Part shown: piece after piece, positions 39,898 through 54,800 of the stretch
Position numbering within the stretch: the stretch's first letter is position 1
Layout: each line of letters opens with the position of its first letter
NCBI GenBank assembly: GCA_037576195.1
Contig: CM075101.1
Coordinates: forward strand, 29,016,001-29,080,000
Source: Phytoseiulus persimilis
Taxonomy: Eukaryota > Arthropoda > Arachnida > Mesostigmata > Phytoseiidae
Reading direction: 5' to 3'
DNA length: 64,000 bases
Notes under the pieces: generated by a model
The model's database searches: none
What the model was told of the DNA's origin: nothing
What the model saw: the letters and a program-made list of their open reading frames with translations, nothing else
Program-made: the position numbers and the translations under genes

Positions 39898-42800
39898 GTA
39901 CCCGTTCGAATCTGTCGCGTGACTATACAGATTTTGCACAGAAGCCGACTCCACCGCTAGTTGCGGAACCATTCTCAGCAAACTCAAAATGATATTGTCG
40001 CATCTCTGAGAGTCGATGACCCAGCCTGACCTCAACCTCAGGATTGGGCGCCATCTTAGCTATTTCTGCCGCTGGATACGAGGCAGCGAACCAGAGCTCA
40101 AACAGGGCGAGGGCAATGACATCGAGTTGGGCTATACCTGAAAAGTTGTCCCGTTGTTCATAGAAACTGTTTTGGTTGGATGAGTAGGGAAGATCGGCAG
40201 TCCGACGCCAAACACTTCATAAACGATGCTGTGCTCCGTTCCGACGAATCGCAGCATCGATATCGTCCGATGCATTCACTTTTGGGGGTCCACCAGCAAT
40301 GAATTTTCCCGCGTTGTGATCTAGGTATTCCCTTGATGAATCTTGTCCCCCGTTCCGGGAAACAAATCCTCCGAGAGCGATTCGTTCGGGAAGTAATGAG
40401 CACGTAGCCAATCACAGACGAGGGGCCTTATCATGCCGCTCTTCAATCGGAGGGCCTGTCACATCGAGAACGTCGCGCATTCTGATAGAGCTTCAAGGGC
40501 TCCGAAAACATTTACGGGGGGAGCTCGGCGAGGGGAGGTGTGGGAGCGCGGGTTCTAATTTTTCCCAGTTTCACTTCGATCTCGTCCCACACTTGGAATC
40601 CGCTCGCTCAAAGTGCGTCGCTCTCTTGAGGACTCATTTTGAGAATTCACTCGAGAGACCGCGAGTGTGCGGTTGAAAAAGAGTCCGGGCTTCCTCGTGC
40701 GGAGTTTCAAAGAGCTCCGAGGGTGCGAAGCACCGCGGTCTCGCGTACGTCAACGTTCTGGTATTCGTCAGAGCGAGCGTCGTTAAACTTCCAGACGAGA
40801 ACTCCATATGAGAGACTCTTTCAATTTTGAGAAGTTTTCTCTCGAGCGAAACCTTGCTCACTAGCTGACGTGGAGCGGCGCAATCGAACGGAGCGGTTTC
40901 AGGAATGCACGCTTGGTCAAACATGCATGCACGATCCCGAGAGTACCTATTCGAAAGTCTCGGGTGCAGCTCCGTCGTCTCTGATTGCAATGCTACTCTG
41001 CTATACTTGTCCTGTATTCCTGGAACATTCGTTCTGAATCGGGGAAACCAGCGACAGAATCCGCGGCAGAGGCAGGAGCTGCCCTGCTAATATTTCCCGC
41101 GAGGGTAGCGACGAGAAACTCGTTGGAATAGCGCTGAGTGCAACCGAAGTTGGGAACAAGAACGCAGGATTTCGTAGTTCCCTCGCTCCGCAGTGAGGAC
41201 GTGTTCATCGGCCCGGTCTTCGATTGATTCCGCAGTGCAAAGCTGTCCCCGCGACTCCAGCTCTCGCATCTTGAATGGTTCCCGTCGAAAAGTTTCGCGG
41301 ACTTCTCAGAAGCGGCGACTTCGAACGATTCCCAGACTCCGGACTTATCGTCAACAACAACTTCACGCCTCCGAGACGGGATCGGACACGGAGCGGGAGC
41401 TGCTGTGAGAAAATTGAGACGGTCAGAAGTGTGAGGCGACAGAGCAGACAGCACAAAAAGCAGCTGGGGAAGAAAAACCGCGGGCTGGGCAGAGTTGCAG
41501 GTCGAGCGAAGTGGAGGGTCGCCATCATTTTCTCAGGAGTCAGTCGTTGCAGTTGTGGTGTTGGCCTCCGCAGTCCTCCGGAAGTTTATTGTGGGCCTGT
41601 CGCTCCGAGGCGATAGTCCAAGGACCGCGGAAGTGCGAGCCACTGCGGGAGAAGGATCAAGGCCTATTCCTAGAGCTCACGGTTTAATGTACCTGCATCG
41701 CAGGCCACACAATCTGTCAATTCGCTCGATCGCTTGTTTCGGAGCGTTTACTCTGTTCCCCGTTTCTCGCTCCTCGCGCCGAGCGGGCCAACCGTTCCCA
41801 TGGTCGCTTCTCCGCTTGGGAGGCGAACCTGATCCAGACAAATCGAGTTTCAACGGGCCGAGTTTTCGGTTCGCGACTTCCGGACGGGGGCCGCGGCTTA
41901 ATCCGGCTCGTGCGGAAATCCCGATGGCTTCTTCCCGCCGAGAGTATATTCAACAAAATTTATTGCCTCCTGTTGCGTCTTCTTCTGTTATATTCCCCCC
42001 CGCCCTCTGCGAGCGTGGCGGCTTCAGGAGAGACTGCTCTCCGGTCTATATCGAAATAACCCTTGTTGATATTCGGGCAAGGAATCCATGGAACAAGGGA
42101 GAGTATTTCGGATTGATCATGTAAGCATTATCACGCGAACATCGAGAAACGGATCATCACTGTTCACTGCAGGATTTCTGACCCTGCTGCTGCTCCGAAG
42201 TTCAGCGAACCGTGGCGCAGGAATTAGCGGACGTCCTGCGGGAGCACCTGATCACTGAATACGGCTTGTGCATGATCCTCGGGAACGAACGCGCACATAG
42301 TACCGTGTAATGGTCAACCGTTTTTCGCTTTCAAAATCCGCTACAGCGCCACGTCGCCTCGTTCCGCTCCGCTCGCCTCGCTCCGTCCCCCGAGAAGTTT
42401 ATCTGCGTCCGAATGAGACCACCTTCGAGTCGAAAAACGTGACGAACCCACCTCGTGTGTTGGAGAATCGAACAAGTGAAGCCTTAGAGAGATCACGGAA
42501 CGAACGCGAGGTGATCAGCGCCAGTGGGGATCAGCTTCGACGGAGCCTACGGCTGATAGGTAACACGGCAGCGGAACCGTCAGATTGGAATCGACGACGC
42601 TAACTTCACTGCCGTAGTCCAACTTGACTTCCTCTCGAATCGAATATTCAGCTCGGATCGAAACGCGCCCTCCGCCCTCATCGACGAGGTTCAACAAGAG
42701 TGGCAGCGGCGGATTCTACGAATCAGAGGTCTCGAGAGGTGAACTAGCAAACATCCAGACGCGCGTCTTCCCTAGACCCGCTGCGGGAACGATGTCTTCG

Positions 42801-45800
42801 ATACGTTGGACTCTCACAGCGCGCCCCTACTCGACCAAGAATCGACAGCTGCCGGAGGTTGACAAGTTCCTCGAGCACATAATTTCCCTCACCGTTCGGG
42901 GTAATTGAGATGAATTTTCGGACTGAGGAGGTATCCGAGCCACTCGCATATCAGGTTAACTCTCCGATTGCTACTCGTAGCCGTTCAGGAACCGAGAGCG
43001 AATCCGACCTCATCCCCGTGAGGCTCCAAGGAAGGCTCAAGTCCGTGGACTCTCGATTTCCGTTCATTTCTCATGACTTCCACCGAACGCTTACAACTCC
43101 CTCTCATCCTCAGGAGCGAGATGTTCCGGAGTTATCCACAGGAGCTCCTCGCATGAGTGACCTCTTCGCTTTCATCCGCTGCACCGTGTTCATCTAGCTC
43201 AAGTAACATACTATACAGTGAAAATGGAGCGGAAACTCTGATTGAGTCCGAGAATTCGACCTTTCATGGAGACTCCGGAGAAGAACATCTCGGCTGACGT
43301 CGATCCCGAGAAATTTCACTCGAGCTGGCGAAAGCTTCCTGCGACAACAACGCCCGATGCGCAGGCATCAGCCTGAGTGATCCGCATAATGGTGATTAGA
43401 TGTTCTGTGGCTTTTTTCAGACGTGGCCTGCAGAATAATCTCAACCTTGAGGTACGGTGGGTTCAATAAGGCGGCACGACGTGCTCCACAATCGAATCCT
43501 CGCATATTAAATTTCCTGCACGTTTTATCGGCAAGAGAGCCGACGTGAATTGGCTGCGGGCTCTATGTGGGTTGACACGTTGATTCTTCTCTTCGCACAA
43601 CAGTAGGCGACGTCCTGCAGCGGAAGTCGTTCGTTGTCTGTGAAGCCGACCAGCTCCTATGATCCTCTTATGCAGCTCGGCGCGTTCAGCTCAGAAATTA
43701 AAGTTCTCGATGGACTGCGAGTGGCGAGCACTAGTTGCCGGGTCTCCGACAACTCGTTCCGCTCCTCAGCATCCGAATACGAGGCCTAATGAGCGATGGA
43801 CAGAGTTCGCGCACTTGGCCTATTTCCCAGAAGATGCCTTGCAGACCGGACAGCGCTCGGACCAACAATCAGCCAAAGCGGCATAGTTATCATTATAATA
43901 AGATGTATTATGTAGAAGCATTATTTTAATTGAGTTGCTCTGGGCCAGTAGCCGACTGCGCGGCGGTTCTTCAGTCTCCGCATGCGTCGGTCGGTCGGTC
44001 TGTTCGCCCAACTTCTGCCCCCCCCCCCCCCCCCCCGCGATAGTTGGCTGTTTGGCAAGCAAGTGCGCTTTGTAGCCAAGGCTAAAACGGCGTTGTTGTT
44101 GGATGAAATGTCGAGATGCGGTGTTCAGCTTAGCTGGTCTGTTGGCGGCTCGCTCGACCCGCCAGGCGAACTTAGCTCGTTCAGTGCATATGCTTCACTG
44201 GGTGGGCGCGCGGGCGGACGGGTAGCCCGCTCTCTGGCATGACATCTCTTAGCTTCAGTACTACTCTCCGTTGTAAATAATTTCATAGCTTTGCCACCGG
44301 ACTCGTTGCACACCCTGCCCAGCCAAGCCTGCCTGACCGCCCGCTCGCCCGCCTTCCCGCACGGCGTCCGACCGTCGGTTCGTACGTCTTCCCAAAACTG
44401 GAGCAAGTGAGCAGCCGGTGCTGAAGCGAAGCCTGCGCCCTGACTGGTGCAGCCTACCCCTCAGCTACGTTCAGCAGCCACACCAGACGGCTGAACGCTC
44501 GCAGGCAAGCGGGCCCGTTCGCAGCGAGCAGGCTCCAGCAGTCAGTCACCCCATCAGAACATCACAAGTTTGTCCTCGTAGGCAATTAACCGTAATCAAC
44601 GTAAAAGCATGCTAGCTTAACAGTTGCTGGGGCTTTTTGTTGTTGTTCCGTTTGACCGTGAGCTCGCGTTTCCTGGATGATAGCGGTGAACCAGCGATTT
44701 GCGACCAGCGGGATACGACGGAGCTTCGTGTTGACGCGTTTGTGACGCACTCCGCACACAACAACGGCGGGACGCCGGGGAAACAACAAAAATCAACACA
44801 CATTTCTCCACAAGCCAGCCTTAATAGGGGATGCATCGTTCGCTCCGATGGGGGATGTATCATTTGTTTCTGTAGAAGATGCGGGCATGAACCGGGGGAC
44901 TGCGAGAAGGGTTTTTAAGTCGGCACCGAACGTTTTTACGAGACACATTCTGAACAAGTTCCGGCTCATCGCGGGCCCGCGAGTATTCCGTGCGCTACGG
45001 CCGATTCCAGAGGAGCCGCCGACGCTGCATTCCAGGCTCATCAACGAGACAAGCACAAGCGATCGGCGACTCATCCTTTTGTGCCGTCGTCTGCGACCTC
45101 ATTTGGGTCAAGTAGACCTCTTCAGCCAGGTCTCCTGATCTCAACGTCCAAATCCCGAATCCGCGCCGTACGTCGAGCATTTCCATAATCAACAGGTCAG
45201 CCGCCCAAGTCCTCAGCCGGTATTCACTTTCGGCTTCGAACGAGCGCACGCGGCGATAGATTTTGACGATCACCGTCGCCATTCCCGTGCGGTCGGGTTC
45301 GGACTCGTCTCGTATCGCTGTTCTTTTCCCTATTTCGGTAAGTATCGAGGGACAGTAAGGAAGAGCGACAAGGCTATATCTTCAGCACGAGCCAGCCTTA
45401 TTTTTAATCAGGAATCTCTCTCAGTCGGCGGACGTGAGTTGGCCGTGGCTGGAGCGGCCGACGGTCTCTACCCGACTGGTTCCGCGATCCCTCGTCGGGA
45501 CATCTTTAAGGCCTCGGTCTCCGTCCACCGCCCAAACGACCGGGCCACTGATCAGCCTGGCTTGTGAGGCGAGAATGGGAGCGGGGTGGAAGGGGGGAGG
45601 CTCCACATCGGGCCACGAAGCAAGCAGTTGAACGACCGACGAACCTCACTCGCCGAGAGAGTTACGCAAGCCTCCCGGTACACCTTCCCATATGCACGAT
45701 GGTTAACGCGGAAATAAGGCGCTAGGTGAGAGTGGCTCTGAACGACGACGTGGCCCGGCACAAAACAGAACCAGGAGAGCGGAGAAGATGGAAGAGTTGG

Positions 45801-48800
45801 TGCTGCAGGATACGAGTGGGGGTCCTCTGGAGGTTGAGCCGGGAGAGGGTGGGGCTGGCAGAGTGCAAAGTGAAGGAGGCCGGCGCAACGGAGGGCATAG
45901 TACGGGCGTCGCTCGTGATCGATGGAAATCGGTGATCGGTTAGAATTTTCGAGCTACCGGCAGCAACTCTTTTCACATACGCGATTACACATCATATAGG
46001 TAGCTCAATGGAACGGAAGGGCGCTGCGAGGCGTTTTGCATTAGAAACTTGAATCGTGCACGAGCCACGAATGCATTTACATCGTTCGTGTTTGACATTC
46101 CCCCGCCTACCCGTCCACCGATGCAAACTGGAGCGTTGTCACCCCGCGTCGTCGATAGGCGCCTTCATCAAAGGGCTTCCCGCCCGCACTCCCGCACTCA
46201 TTCGGTGCTCCTACCATCACCGCGGTGTTGAGAAACGGAATTCGATCCGAGATGTTTTCGACTCGAGTTCAGCTCCCGGCGAGCTGTATGGAGCTCTCTT
46301 GGGGGGAATCGCCATCCAATAGCAGCTCATCTACATCGGTTCCACTATGTTGATGAAGCTAAATGTGCGTATTGTTGCCCTAAATACCCGGAACAAAGAG
46401 CCACCCGGAGAGAGCTTCCGCGCCGCATCTAGATAGGAGAGCGAACAGCGGAACCTTGGAAGCGCGATGACCGTATTTTGATGGACCCGCTCCTACGCGA
46501 ATCTGCGCCGTTACTGCAATCCGTCAATCATTCCTATTTCCAGTAGTCTGTCCGCGATATCAGGAGCCCCTCTCCGCAGCTTCGTGAGAACGCGCGGCCT
46601 CTGGAGGCTCAGTGATAGATGTGATGGGATAAGGCTTGCAATAATCACGTTCACTGCTAAACAACGATATATGGTTGCAAAAGGAGCGGAGCGGGGAACT
46701 CCTTCGTGGACACAGAAGCAAAGAGTGAGCCAGGTCACCATACTGCAGTGGTGTCGGTTCGGCGGGGGCATCCGACCGCTGCGTCTCTTGAGGCCTTCGG
46801 ATTGCAGCCTTAATTTTGTAACTGGCAACCCGGCTGTCGGCCACAGAGCGTGTTTTTCTTCCTTGCGTCTCCTTAACAAACGTTTTTATGCGCTTCGAGG
46901 AGCCGCATATGTAGGACATTAGTAGCTCGATATTAATAGGGTTTTAAGTTGGCTCGGGTCTTCTGGGCGGCAACAGCAGTGCCAGCCAAAGAGCGCGATG
47001 GAGCCCATTAAAATTCTAATGGTAACATTAGGTATTCCGTAGAGCTTTTGAGCAGGCGAGCCAGCAAACGTGAGCGGACGCTGCACGGACAAGGCACCGG
47101 CAGAGAAAGATGTGCAGCTACGGCTGCGTCCCGTCGGAGTAACACTTCCTAGTTATACTTCAGCTGCGACCGTTCGGAGGAGAGCGAAGTCCACTTTGGT
47201 AATGACTCTTTACATAAAACAGACCTTTTGGTTGCCGGGCGGGCGGGCGAGCGAGCGCTCGGTCGATCCAGGTTGGGCGAGTCAAGGCAAGGCTGGCGAG
47301 TCGAGGCGAGGTGGTTTGACCATTTGTCATGCCGCCAGCAGTGCTGAGCCGTACATTTTATTCGTTTGTAATCATCCATTCAGGGTGTATGATTGCGCTA
47401 GTCCGGCGCTTGGAACCTCTTTACCGCCTGCCGTCTTGCTGTCGGTCGAGGAGAGACCATTCATCCCGTCCGTACGGAGCCATGGTTTCGTTTTCGGTGG
47501 GAACGTTTTCCGGCAACGCCTTCCGTATTTCAATTCGTCTTCCCGGTACTTCGTGCGACTCGTGTTGCAGCCCTCTCATCCCGGAAACGGTTGGTTCAAG
47601 AACGGAAGATATCGTGCTGCGGCAGGATCCGCGCTTATTTTTCTCCGTGGCTGTAAATGACCAAAAACACGGCAACCGTAGCCCAACGTCTGAAATCCGA
47701 ACGGGGTTCTGATTTCGAAGCCGAAGATATTCGGAGAGAGTAGGAAGCGCTGCAGGTACTCAGGTGAGCAGAGCTCTTGCTGGTCCCGCCACTGTAAAAT
47801 GAATATTGAGCAATAAAACCATATTTGAGGAAGACTTCCCGATCGGGAACAAGCCGTGCACAGGGATCGGACGATGCTGAGAGGGGAGACGAGGAACGGT
47901 AGGGTGAAGTCTGAATAGTTTTCATCGATCACACCAAGTATCTCCAGACTTTTGCTGAGAGGGTACAGAGAAGAAATTGGGCGAACTTGGACTCCATGGG
48001 GGTCCGGGGACGGGGAAGGAGACAGAAGCGGCGACGACGACGTCGACAGGAAAGAAGGAACCTGGCATAGAGATGCTCGCGTCCCTCGAGGGGGTCCGTA
48101 CGAAGCGAAGGTTCGTAGCAGCGCGAGAATGGGCTGGAATACCACAAACGGGGATCGGCACAACGCGCGAAATGGGCATTGAGAGACGATTGTTCTTGGC
48201 GTAGATCGATAGATCCGTTCTCGCCGCGGGCCAACAGGTGGGCGAGCGAGCGGAGGAGGGGCCGAACCGTCTGAACGGCGATCGCAGAAAGCCGCTAAGG
48301 ACTCGGGCTTACTCCGCTTTCCCGTTCACTTGGAGCAGCTGACTCCGGTCGCTGGAAGGCACGCCAGCATTTAAAAAGCTTCGCGGCGAGAGGAAGAACC
48401 CGCCTCATTGAGATTCGCGACTTCAGAGGGATCCTAAAAATGTCTGATGATCATCCGGTGAGCGCGGTTTTTTCCGCGAGCGAAACTTTTCTCTCCAGAC
48501 TCCGGAGTTGACTCCACCGTTCAGCGCTCCGGACTATTAGGGTCTGCGCTGCAAGTGCTACGTAGAGTCGAATCCACACATAGTATAGTAGTGTCGTTCG
48601 TTATCTCGGGTTAGTGGAGATGATTACTTTTTCCATCTCGCTCCAGGCAACGTCGTCGTTTGTTGAAGGTTTCTCGATTTTTTCTCGCCCGCGCCGGATC
48701 GCCCAGACTTGGCGATTCCTTCTACGGCGTCGAACTCATAACACGGTCCCCCTTCAGCTCGTTCGTTCCTCCTCTTCATGAACGTTGAGCCCCGACCCGG

Positions 48801-51800
48801 CTTCAACGACCCGCGTGGCGTCGAATGAACTTCGCATCGACTCGAGTTTCTCTATATCGGAACGGCGAGAACAAGCAAGGTGTCTCGGGCATCTAGCCAA
48901 CTCCATCATCGATAGTTTTTGCTAATCCTAGTGTATCGTTTAGCGATTTGTCAGTCTTCCGTCCAACTCTGTTTCCAGCTCATTTGCGTAGCTTTTGATT
49001 GATTCAACAAGCTTGATCGGTTGCCCCCCTGCGTCGTCACCAGTGAGGTTTGCCGGAGATGGCCGACGCAAAGATGTTAATGAATGATTTTGCAATCACA
49101 CGGGACCCAGTCGTCAGATCAAGCTCCAACACTGTTCGCCATTTTCTTTCCTCCGAATCGCGTCTCTGCATTTCGGTTTCAGGAGCTGTTGTCTCCTCCA
49201 GCAGCATCTGCGAACAGGACGAAGCACGGCGGGAGCCGGGGTTGTGTTGAATCACCGGAACGACGGGTGTCCGAGCTTGATCGCGACCCGAGTCGGTCGT
49301 GGGCGAAACTCGCTCATTGGCGGCGCCTTTCGGTTCGGAGAAAAAAGCTCTGCTCCTTGTTCCGGTCAGTCTCTGCAAGCAGAGCTCAGGTAGATCCAAC
49401 CCGGTGATGTCTAGATGCGTGTGTCATCGGCAGGAGCCCAGAGAAAACAACAATCGCACCCTTGCGTCCGCGTTCGGGAGTCCGGAAAAGCGGAGGCCCC
49501 AAGGTGGCACTAACACGACGCCAACAACAAGGGTTGCCGTTTTCTAGCCGATTCGATTCCGTCCGCAGGAGCCTGTTTGCATGGCCCCCAACCAATCGGA
49601 GCTGAGGGTCTCTGAAGCGGCCAGCATGCAGACTGGCATCCAGCACGCTACGTCCCGCTGCTTAATGATGTGAGAATCATGAAATGAACGATATTAATCA
49701 ACGGATTTAGCCCACGCAGAGGAGACTGCCGACGGCGTTTCGCAACAGGCTGTTTTCCGTACGAGAGATTAAGCTCACTCACCAGGAGGGTGGTGGCAGC
49801 AGCAGCCACAACAGCGGCGGCGGCGTAACCAGCACGAGTTTCCGGAGGCACCCATCACTGCCACTGGCACCACTAGCTACTGAAGCGCTTCCAGCAGAAG
49901 TGTTTTTGTATCACGCACAAGAAAAACAGTTCTGATGACTCATTGTCGGAGGCTGTTCCTTGCAAACCCCCTTCTCGGGAGTCTGCTCAGTTGCTTCACG
50001 CGCCTCAGGTTCGAGGCGAGTGGATGCCACAAAACCAACTCCGACAGACGAGAGACCTGTTGCTGTTTTCCGCGATCGGCACGTAGCGAGCACCCCTTCG
50101 CCAGTGGACTTCCTAGAGTTCTCATCCAGTCCACAGCGGGTCTTTAACCCCCTCGAGCCCGCCGAAGACCAAATCCAAAGCACAGAAAAATATTTCCTCC
50201 CTGATCGCAAGGTAACGGCCCCTGACCCCACGGTTAGGGTCCAACAAGCCGAAAATTCGAACCCGAAACGCATGAAGCCGAAAAATCGAGCCCGAAAAGC
50301 ATGAAGCGGGATACCTCCTCTCCCAACAGCGGAATGGTCGGGACTGGTTTGGCGGGATGGAATTTTGGTGTCGTTTCGTCGATCTGTCCCTTTGTGAGAC
50401 TCCTTTGGATGACACGCACCTTCTGCGAAGAACCAGTGAGCTGGACTCGCCGCTCGGTGCCAATGAGAGTGCCAGGCAGGTTACAGGCTCATTGAGGTGA
50501 TTCGGGAGCACCGATACGTGATATCACCGAACCGTCTGGTTCACTGAATCTTTCGTTGACCACGGAGTACACCGGCCGTCGGTGGCTTCGACGATTCAGT
50601 TCCAGACAGCGGAGCAATCGCTGATAGATTCCGGTTTTATAGTACTAGAGCTGGAGGTGAAGGTTCCTCTTCAGTTCTAGCAGGTTGACCTCGGAAACTT
50701 CAAGATTCGCGTTCAGCAGATTGATTCCTGTAGCAGCTACACCTTTGCTCAGTTCGAAGAGGGGACCGTAGATGCGGAAGAGCGAGGACGTAAGCGAGGC
50801 AGAAGGAGTAGGTAGGCTGAGCGTAACGAAGCTGCAATTCCTTCCGTTGAACCAGTATCGACCGTTCCGCTGTTGGGAGAGGAGGTTTTCGGTATTTCAC
50901 CTTGTAGCGAAGAAGGCCCAAGATCCTTTGAAGGAGCCATCCGTGATCGCGTCCAGCCTGTTCAGCTCATATGCTCGCTGCTAGTCGGCTGGAGCGTGAT
51001 AGTTAATCCGATGACGTCAGTCTTGGGTCGCGGAAATCGAGCGCGATCCCATTCGACTTCATGTAGCTGAGTTTCTGAAAGTTCGGATCTCCCGCCGTGA
51101 GTCCCGCTGGAAAGATCGTGACCAAGAAATCGTCCTGAACGCCAGCAGCGGATGTGGCGCAGTACTCACAAAATCTTTTCGGCTTACCACGGATTCTCTG
51201 ATCGTTTTTCCTGCGAGACTAGCTGTCACGGAACTCACCCCATCACGGTTGTTATTCTATTCGCTCACTTTCCTCGAAAACTCCTGAATAAAGAGCAATG
51301 TAGGAGGCCACGGAGGAGAGGATGCTTCCCATGTTTCATGGAGAATCAAGCGGTGTTTGGTGCATGAACTCACTCATATCGGAGATGGAAAACGATCGCA
51401 AGGGAACATGTCGGGTAGTCAAGAATTGCGAAACGCTGGAGCGGGATCGTCTTTTCGCGTCGTTGGTCCGCAAACTGGGTTTCGAAGGTTCGGACTTCCG
51501 ATTAACGACAAGTCTCTGGAAAGCAGCCGGTTTCATGACGCCAGTACCATCTTGATGCAATCTAACCGACGACCAGGCCCCAATGAGAGCCCCACTCTCA
51601 ACTGCTCGGTTCAAGCTCCTTGAAGTCCACAGTTGGCGGAATTTTCCCTCATTGAAACGGAGCCAACCGACGGCCGCTCGTTTTCAGCTGCATTCGCGGA
51701 GTCGGCTTCGGTAGCGCTGGCAAGGGCTTCGTGGTCTACAAAACTTTCGCAAATGGCCGCAGTTGTGGTGAGAGTCGCCGTCGCGGAGGCAAACGGCGTC

Positions 51801-54800
51801 GCTGAGTTTTCTTCCACGAACGCAGTCAGCCAACTCGACCGCTAGCTAAGCAGCATGCCAAACAGTGACTTTGTCCTCGCAAAGGATCCGGACGGAAAGG
51901 AAGGGAGGCAGCGAGCGAAACTGGGTCCGGGGTCGAGCCTTTTGAGGGTTTATCTCTGCCATGGAAACGGACCTAGAAGTCCTCCAAGTGGACCGAGAGA
52001 ATGGTGACGGCTCCCGTCGAAAGAACCGCTTGAAGTTCTCTTCGATTCACTGTAAAGGAGATCCTCGACTCGATTCCTGCTTCTGTATGAGTTCAAGAGC
52101 TGAATGTGCTTGTTGCACTATCAACCCCCTGGTTCCGTCCTCGTCACGCGAGGAGCTCCTTCCGATGGCGAGGATCGAGGCGAAAACGAGGGTAATTAGA
52201 GGTGACCGAAGAGATTCGAATGAATCGAGGCTGAAGGGTGCTCGCGGCTGTGGCGGAAGGACGAAGGAAAGCCGGGGACGGGACGCTATCACAAATCACA
52301 GCCTGACCAAGTGGCGCAGGAGGGCGCAAAACAAAGAGGAGCCGCGAGGAGGAGACGGGCGGCTCACGGTCCATCCTCGGCCTTTTTCACCCAGCGACGC
52401 TCCTCCCCCCCCCAGTCACCCCTCAGAGCTCACGCAGAGAGAAACGGAACAATGGCTGTCGCGAGACCGAGCGGCGGCTCTCGGTTATGGATGTCGAGTA
52501 GCGAAACTACTGAAGAGTAGCCGGGGGGCAACACGATGGGAAGGGGCAATCGACGAAGGAGCGGTGAGGACTGAAAAAAGGCTGAAGGAAGACCCAGCAC
52601 GGACGATGAGGTCTCTGAATGGGACGCCGGGGATCGGGGCCTGAGTAGGTTCCGATTTGCGTCGCGGGATTGTCGGCCCGGCCATCAGAGTACGATTCCT
52701 CTTGCTCGTTTGAGATTCCTCCACTTTTCCTTCTTATTGGAGCTCGGCCTTCCTCCTCAGCGGTGCGACAGACGAGCGAGGTTGAGTCACGTCGTTGACT
52801 TCTTGGCTCCTTCGCTCTCGTTCGTTCACTGTTTTCAGTTTCTTCGCCTGATCTCTCTTCCGCGTCCGACCCCTCTTCGGTGTGCATCTCCACCGTCCTC
52901 CAGGGGACGTCGAGGGTCGAGGCGGCTTCGCGTCTCCTTACCAATCGCTGCGTCTTGTTTTTATTCTGCCTCCTCCGGCCTCAACCCGAAGATGTTCGTC
53001 CCCCGCCCTCTCCTCCACCTTCGACGCCACCTTGGAGTGGCGGAACACGTTTACGGAAATAGCACGGGAGAGGAGGCGTGGATGAAAAAAGAAAGACCCA
53101 CGCCTGTGCCGTTCTACAGCGGGGGTTGCTCGCTCGCTCGCTTCGCGTGGAGTGGGAGCAGAACGGAGGGAAAAAATACAACCGACGAAAACAGGCGAGA
53201 AAAGCCCTCGGGCGATGGTCGGCGGGGACCGCTGTTGCTGTGGCGACCCGAATCGATAGCCGACGAGGCCAATGACTGATAGCGATCTCGCGCAGATGGA
53301 GAAGTCAAAGAAAAATCGCAATTGAGTGAACGACAGTTGAACATGATCAGGACGCATTGCACACACGGTGATTCGGGGACCGGCGATGGGTGAGGATGCT
53401 GCTGTTAGAGCCTGGAAGTTTGAATCGACGGAAGAACGCGACTCGCGCAACTATAAATAGGCGAAATACGGTGCGCCCGCGCATTCGGGGCACTCCGCCC
53501 AAACTTGCACGCTCCAGGAAACTCATGGTGACCTTCGATTGCGACTCTTCAGCACTTCACGACCGGAGTCTCATCGAATCGTGCTCGAATTTTCGAGGCG
53601 AAGCATTTGAGCCCTCAGGGTTCGACGAAAGAGAGAGCTTATCGCAGTGGGACACTTCAATCCCCTCCCCTTCCGTCAACCGCAGTCAAACAGCGACCGC
53701 GTTGAGCCGAGGAGCCGGCTGGACGCAACCAAACCTGACCGAACTGTGCCATAGGCAGGCTTCTTAAGTCGTTAGGAACGGAGTCGACGGAGGTGGCCTC
53801 GCACGAACCCCCTTCCTCCCAGCGGAGCCCAGTCGGGATCAGGCGGGCAAGTCAAAGGAGCGCGGGGAAACGGACTCTCCAACGGAGCGAGGGTTTGCTG
53901 GGCACCGTTCGTTATTCATACTGGATTTAGGTGGTCCGCTGGTGCCACTCGTGCCGACCACATCAAGACCTCTCTACCATCCCCGGAACGACCTCGCCTG
54001 CACGCCTCGGAATGGTCAGTGGCTGACACCGAGCAGGGCTAGCTTTTCTTCGCTAACAACTAGAATATCTCCTTGGTCCCCTTTTGGGGAGCTGCCGCCG
54101 CCGTCGCTCTATCTCGCAGCCCCCGCTCATCCTCTTCGTTCTGCCGCTCTCCTGAATTCCGTTGTTCGTGTCTCGCTGAGCGACATCTTGGACGACCTAG
54201 GAAGAGATCCATTAAGCGAGGGGTGTCGTTGTCGTCGAGCTCAGATCACAGACAGGCTCTCTATGGGAGCTCCCAAAAAGCTACTTATGTTCCTCCCTCC
54301 CGGACGACTTTCTTGTTCTCTTTTTGTGAATTTCATCCCATTCATGCGGAAGTTGTTCTTAGCGGAACAGTTGTATTCTTGGGATCATGTGCAAAGTCCG
54401 CCGGGCTCTCGGAACGGGTGTTTTAGCGTAATTGTTGTTGTGCATTTCGCGAACGAAAACAAGGCTCTACCTCGGTCGCAACAAGGAAAATTGTCGCAAT
54501 GTCCGGATAGGAAATGACTCCGCAATAAATACACTCTGAGCGGGGCAGAAAAACGGGCTGATTAGAACTGTTGCGACCCTTCAGGACCCGCTGGACCGAA
54601 AACGAGAAATGATAAAAACTGGCCTGCGGAAAAAACGGAACTCAAATCATGCGTGCGCGAGTACTATACACAAATTAGAATCTCAAGAATCACCCCGTAA
54701 ATATGCGCAATCTGGATGAAATTCTGATTCGTTTCCCTAGGGCTCTCCCTGGCCGAGGTTCTCCCAATTTCCCTCTGGAACCCCGTTATATCTGCTTGTC

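Noticed and set aside
51961..52644. 227-codon open frame (+)
   Set aside because: Low-complexity Arg/Ser/Glu/Pro composition typical of chance frames in GC-rich DNA; no recognisable motif.
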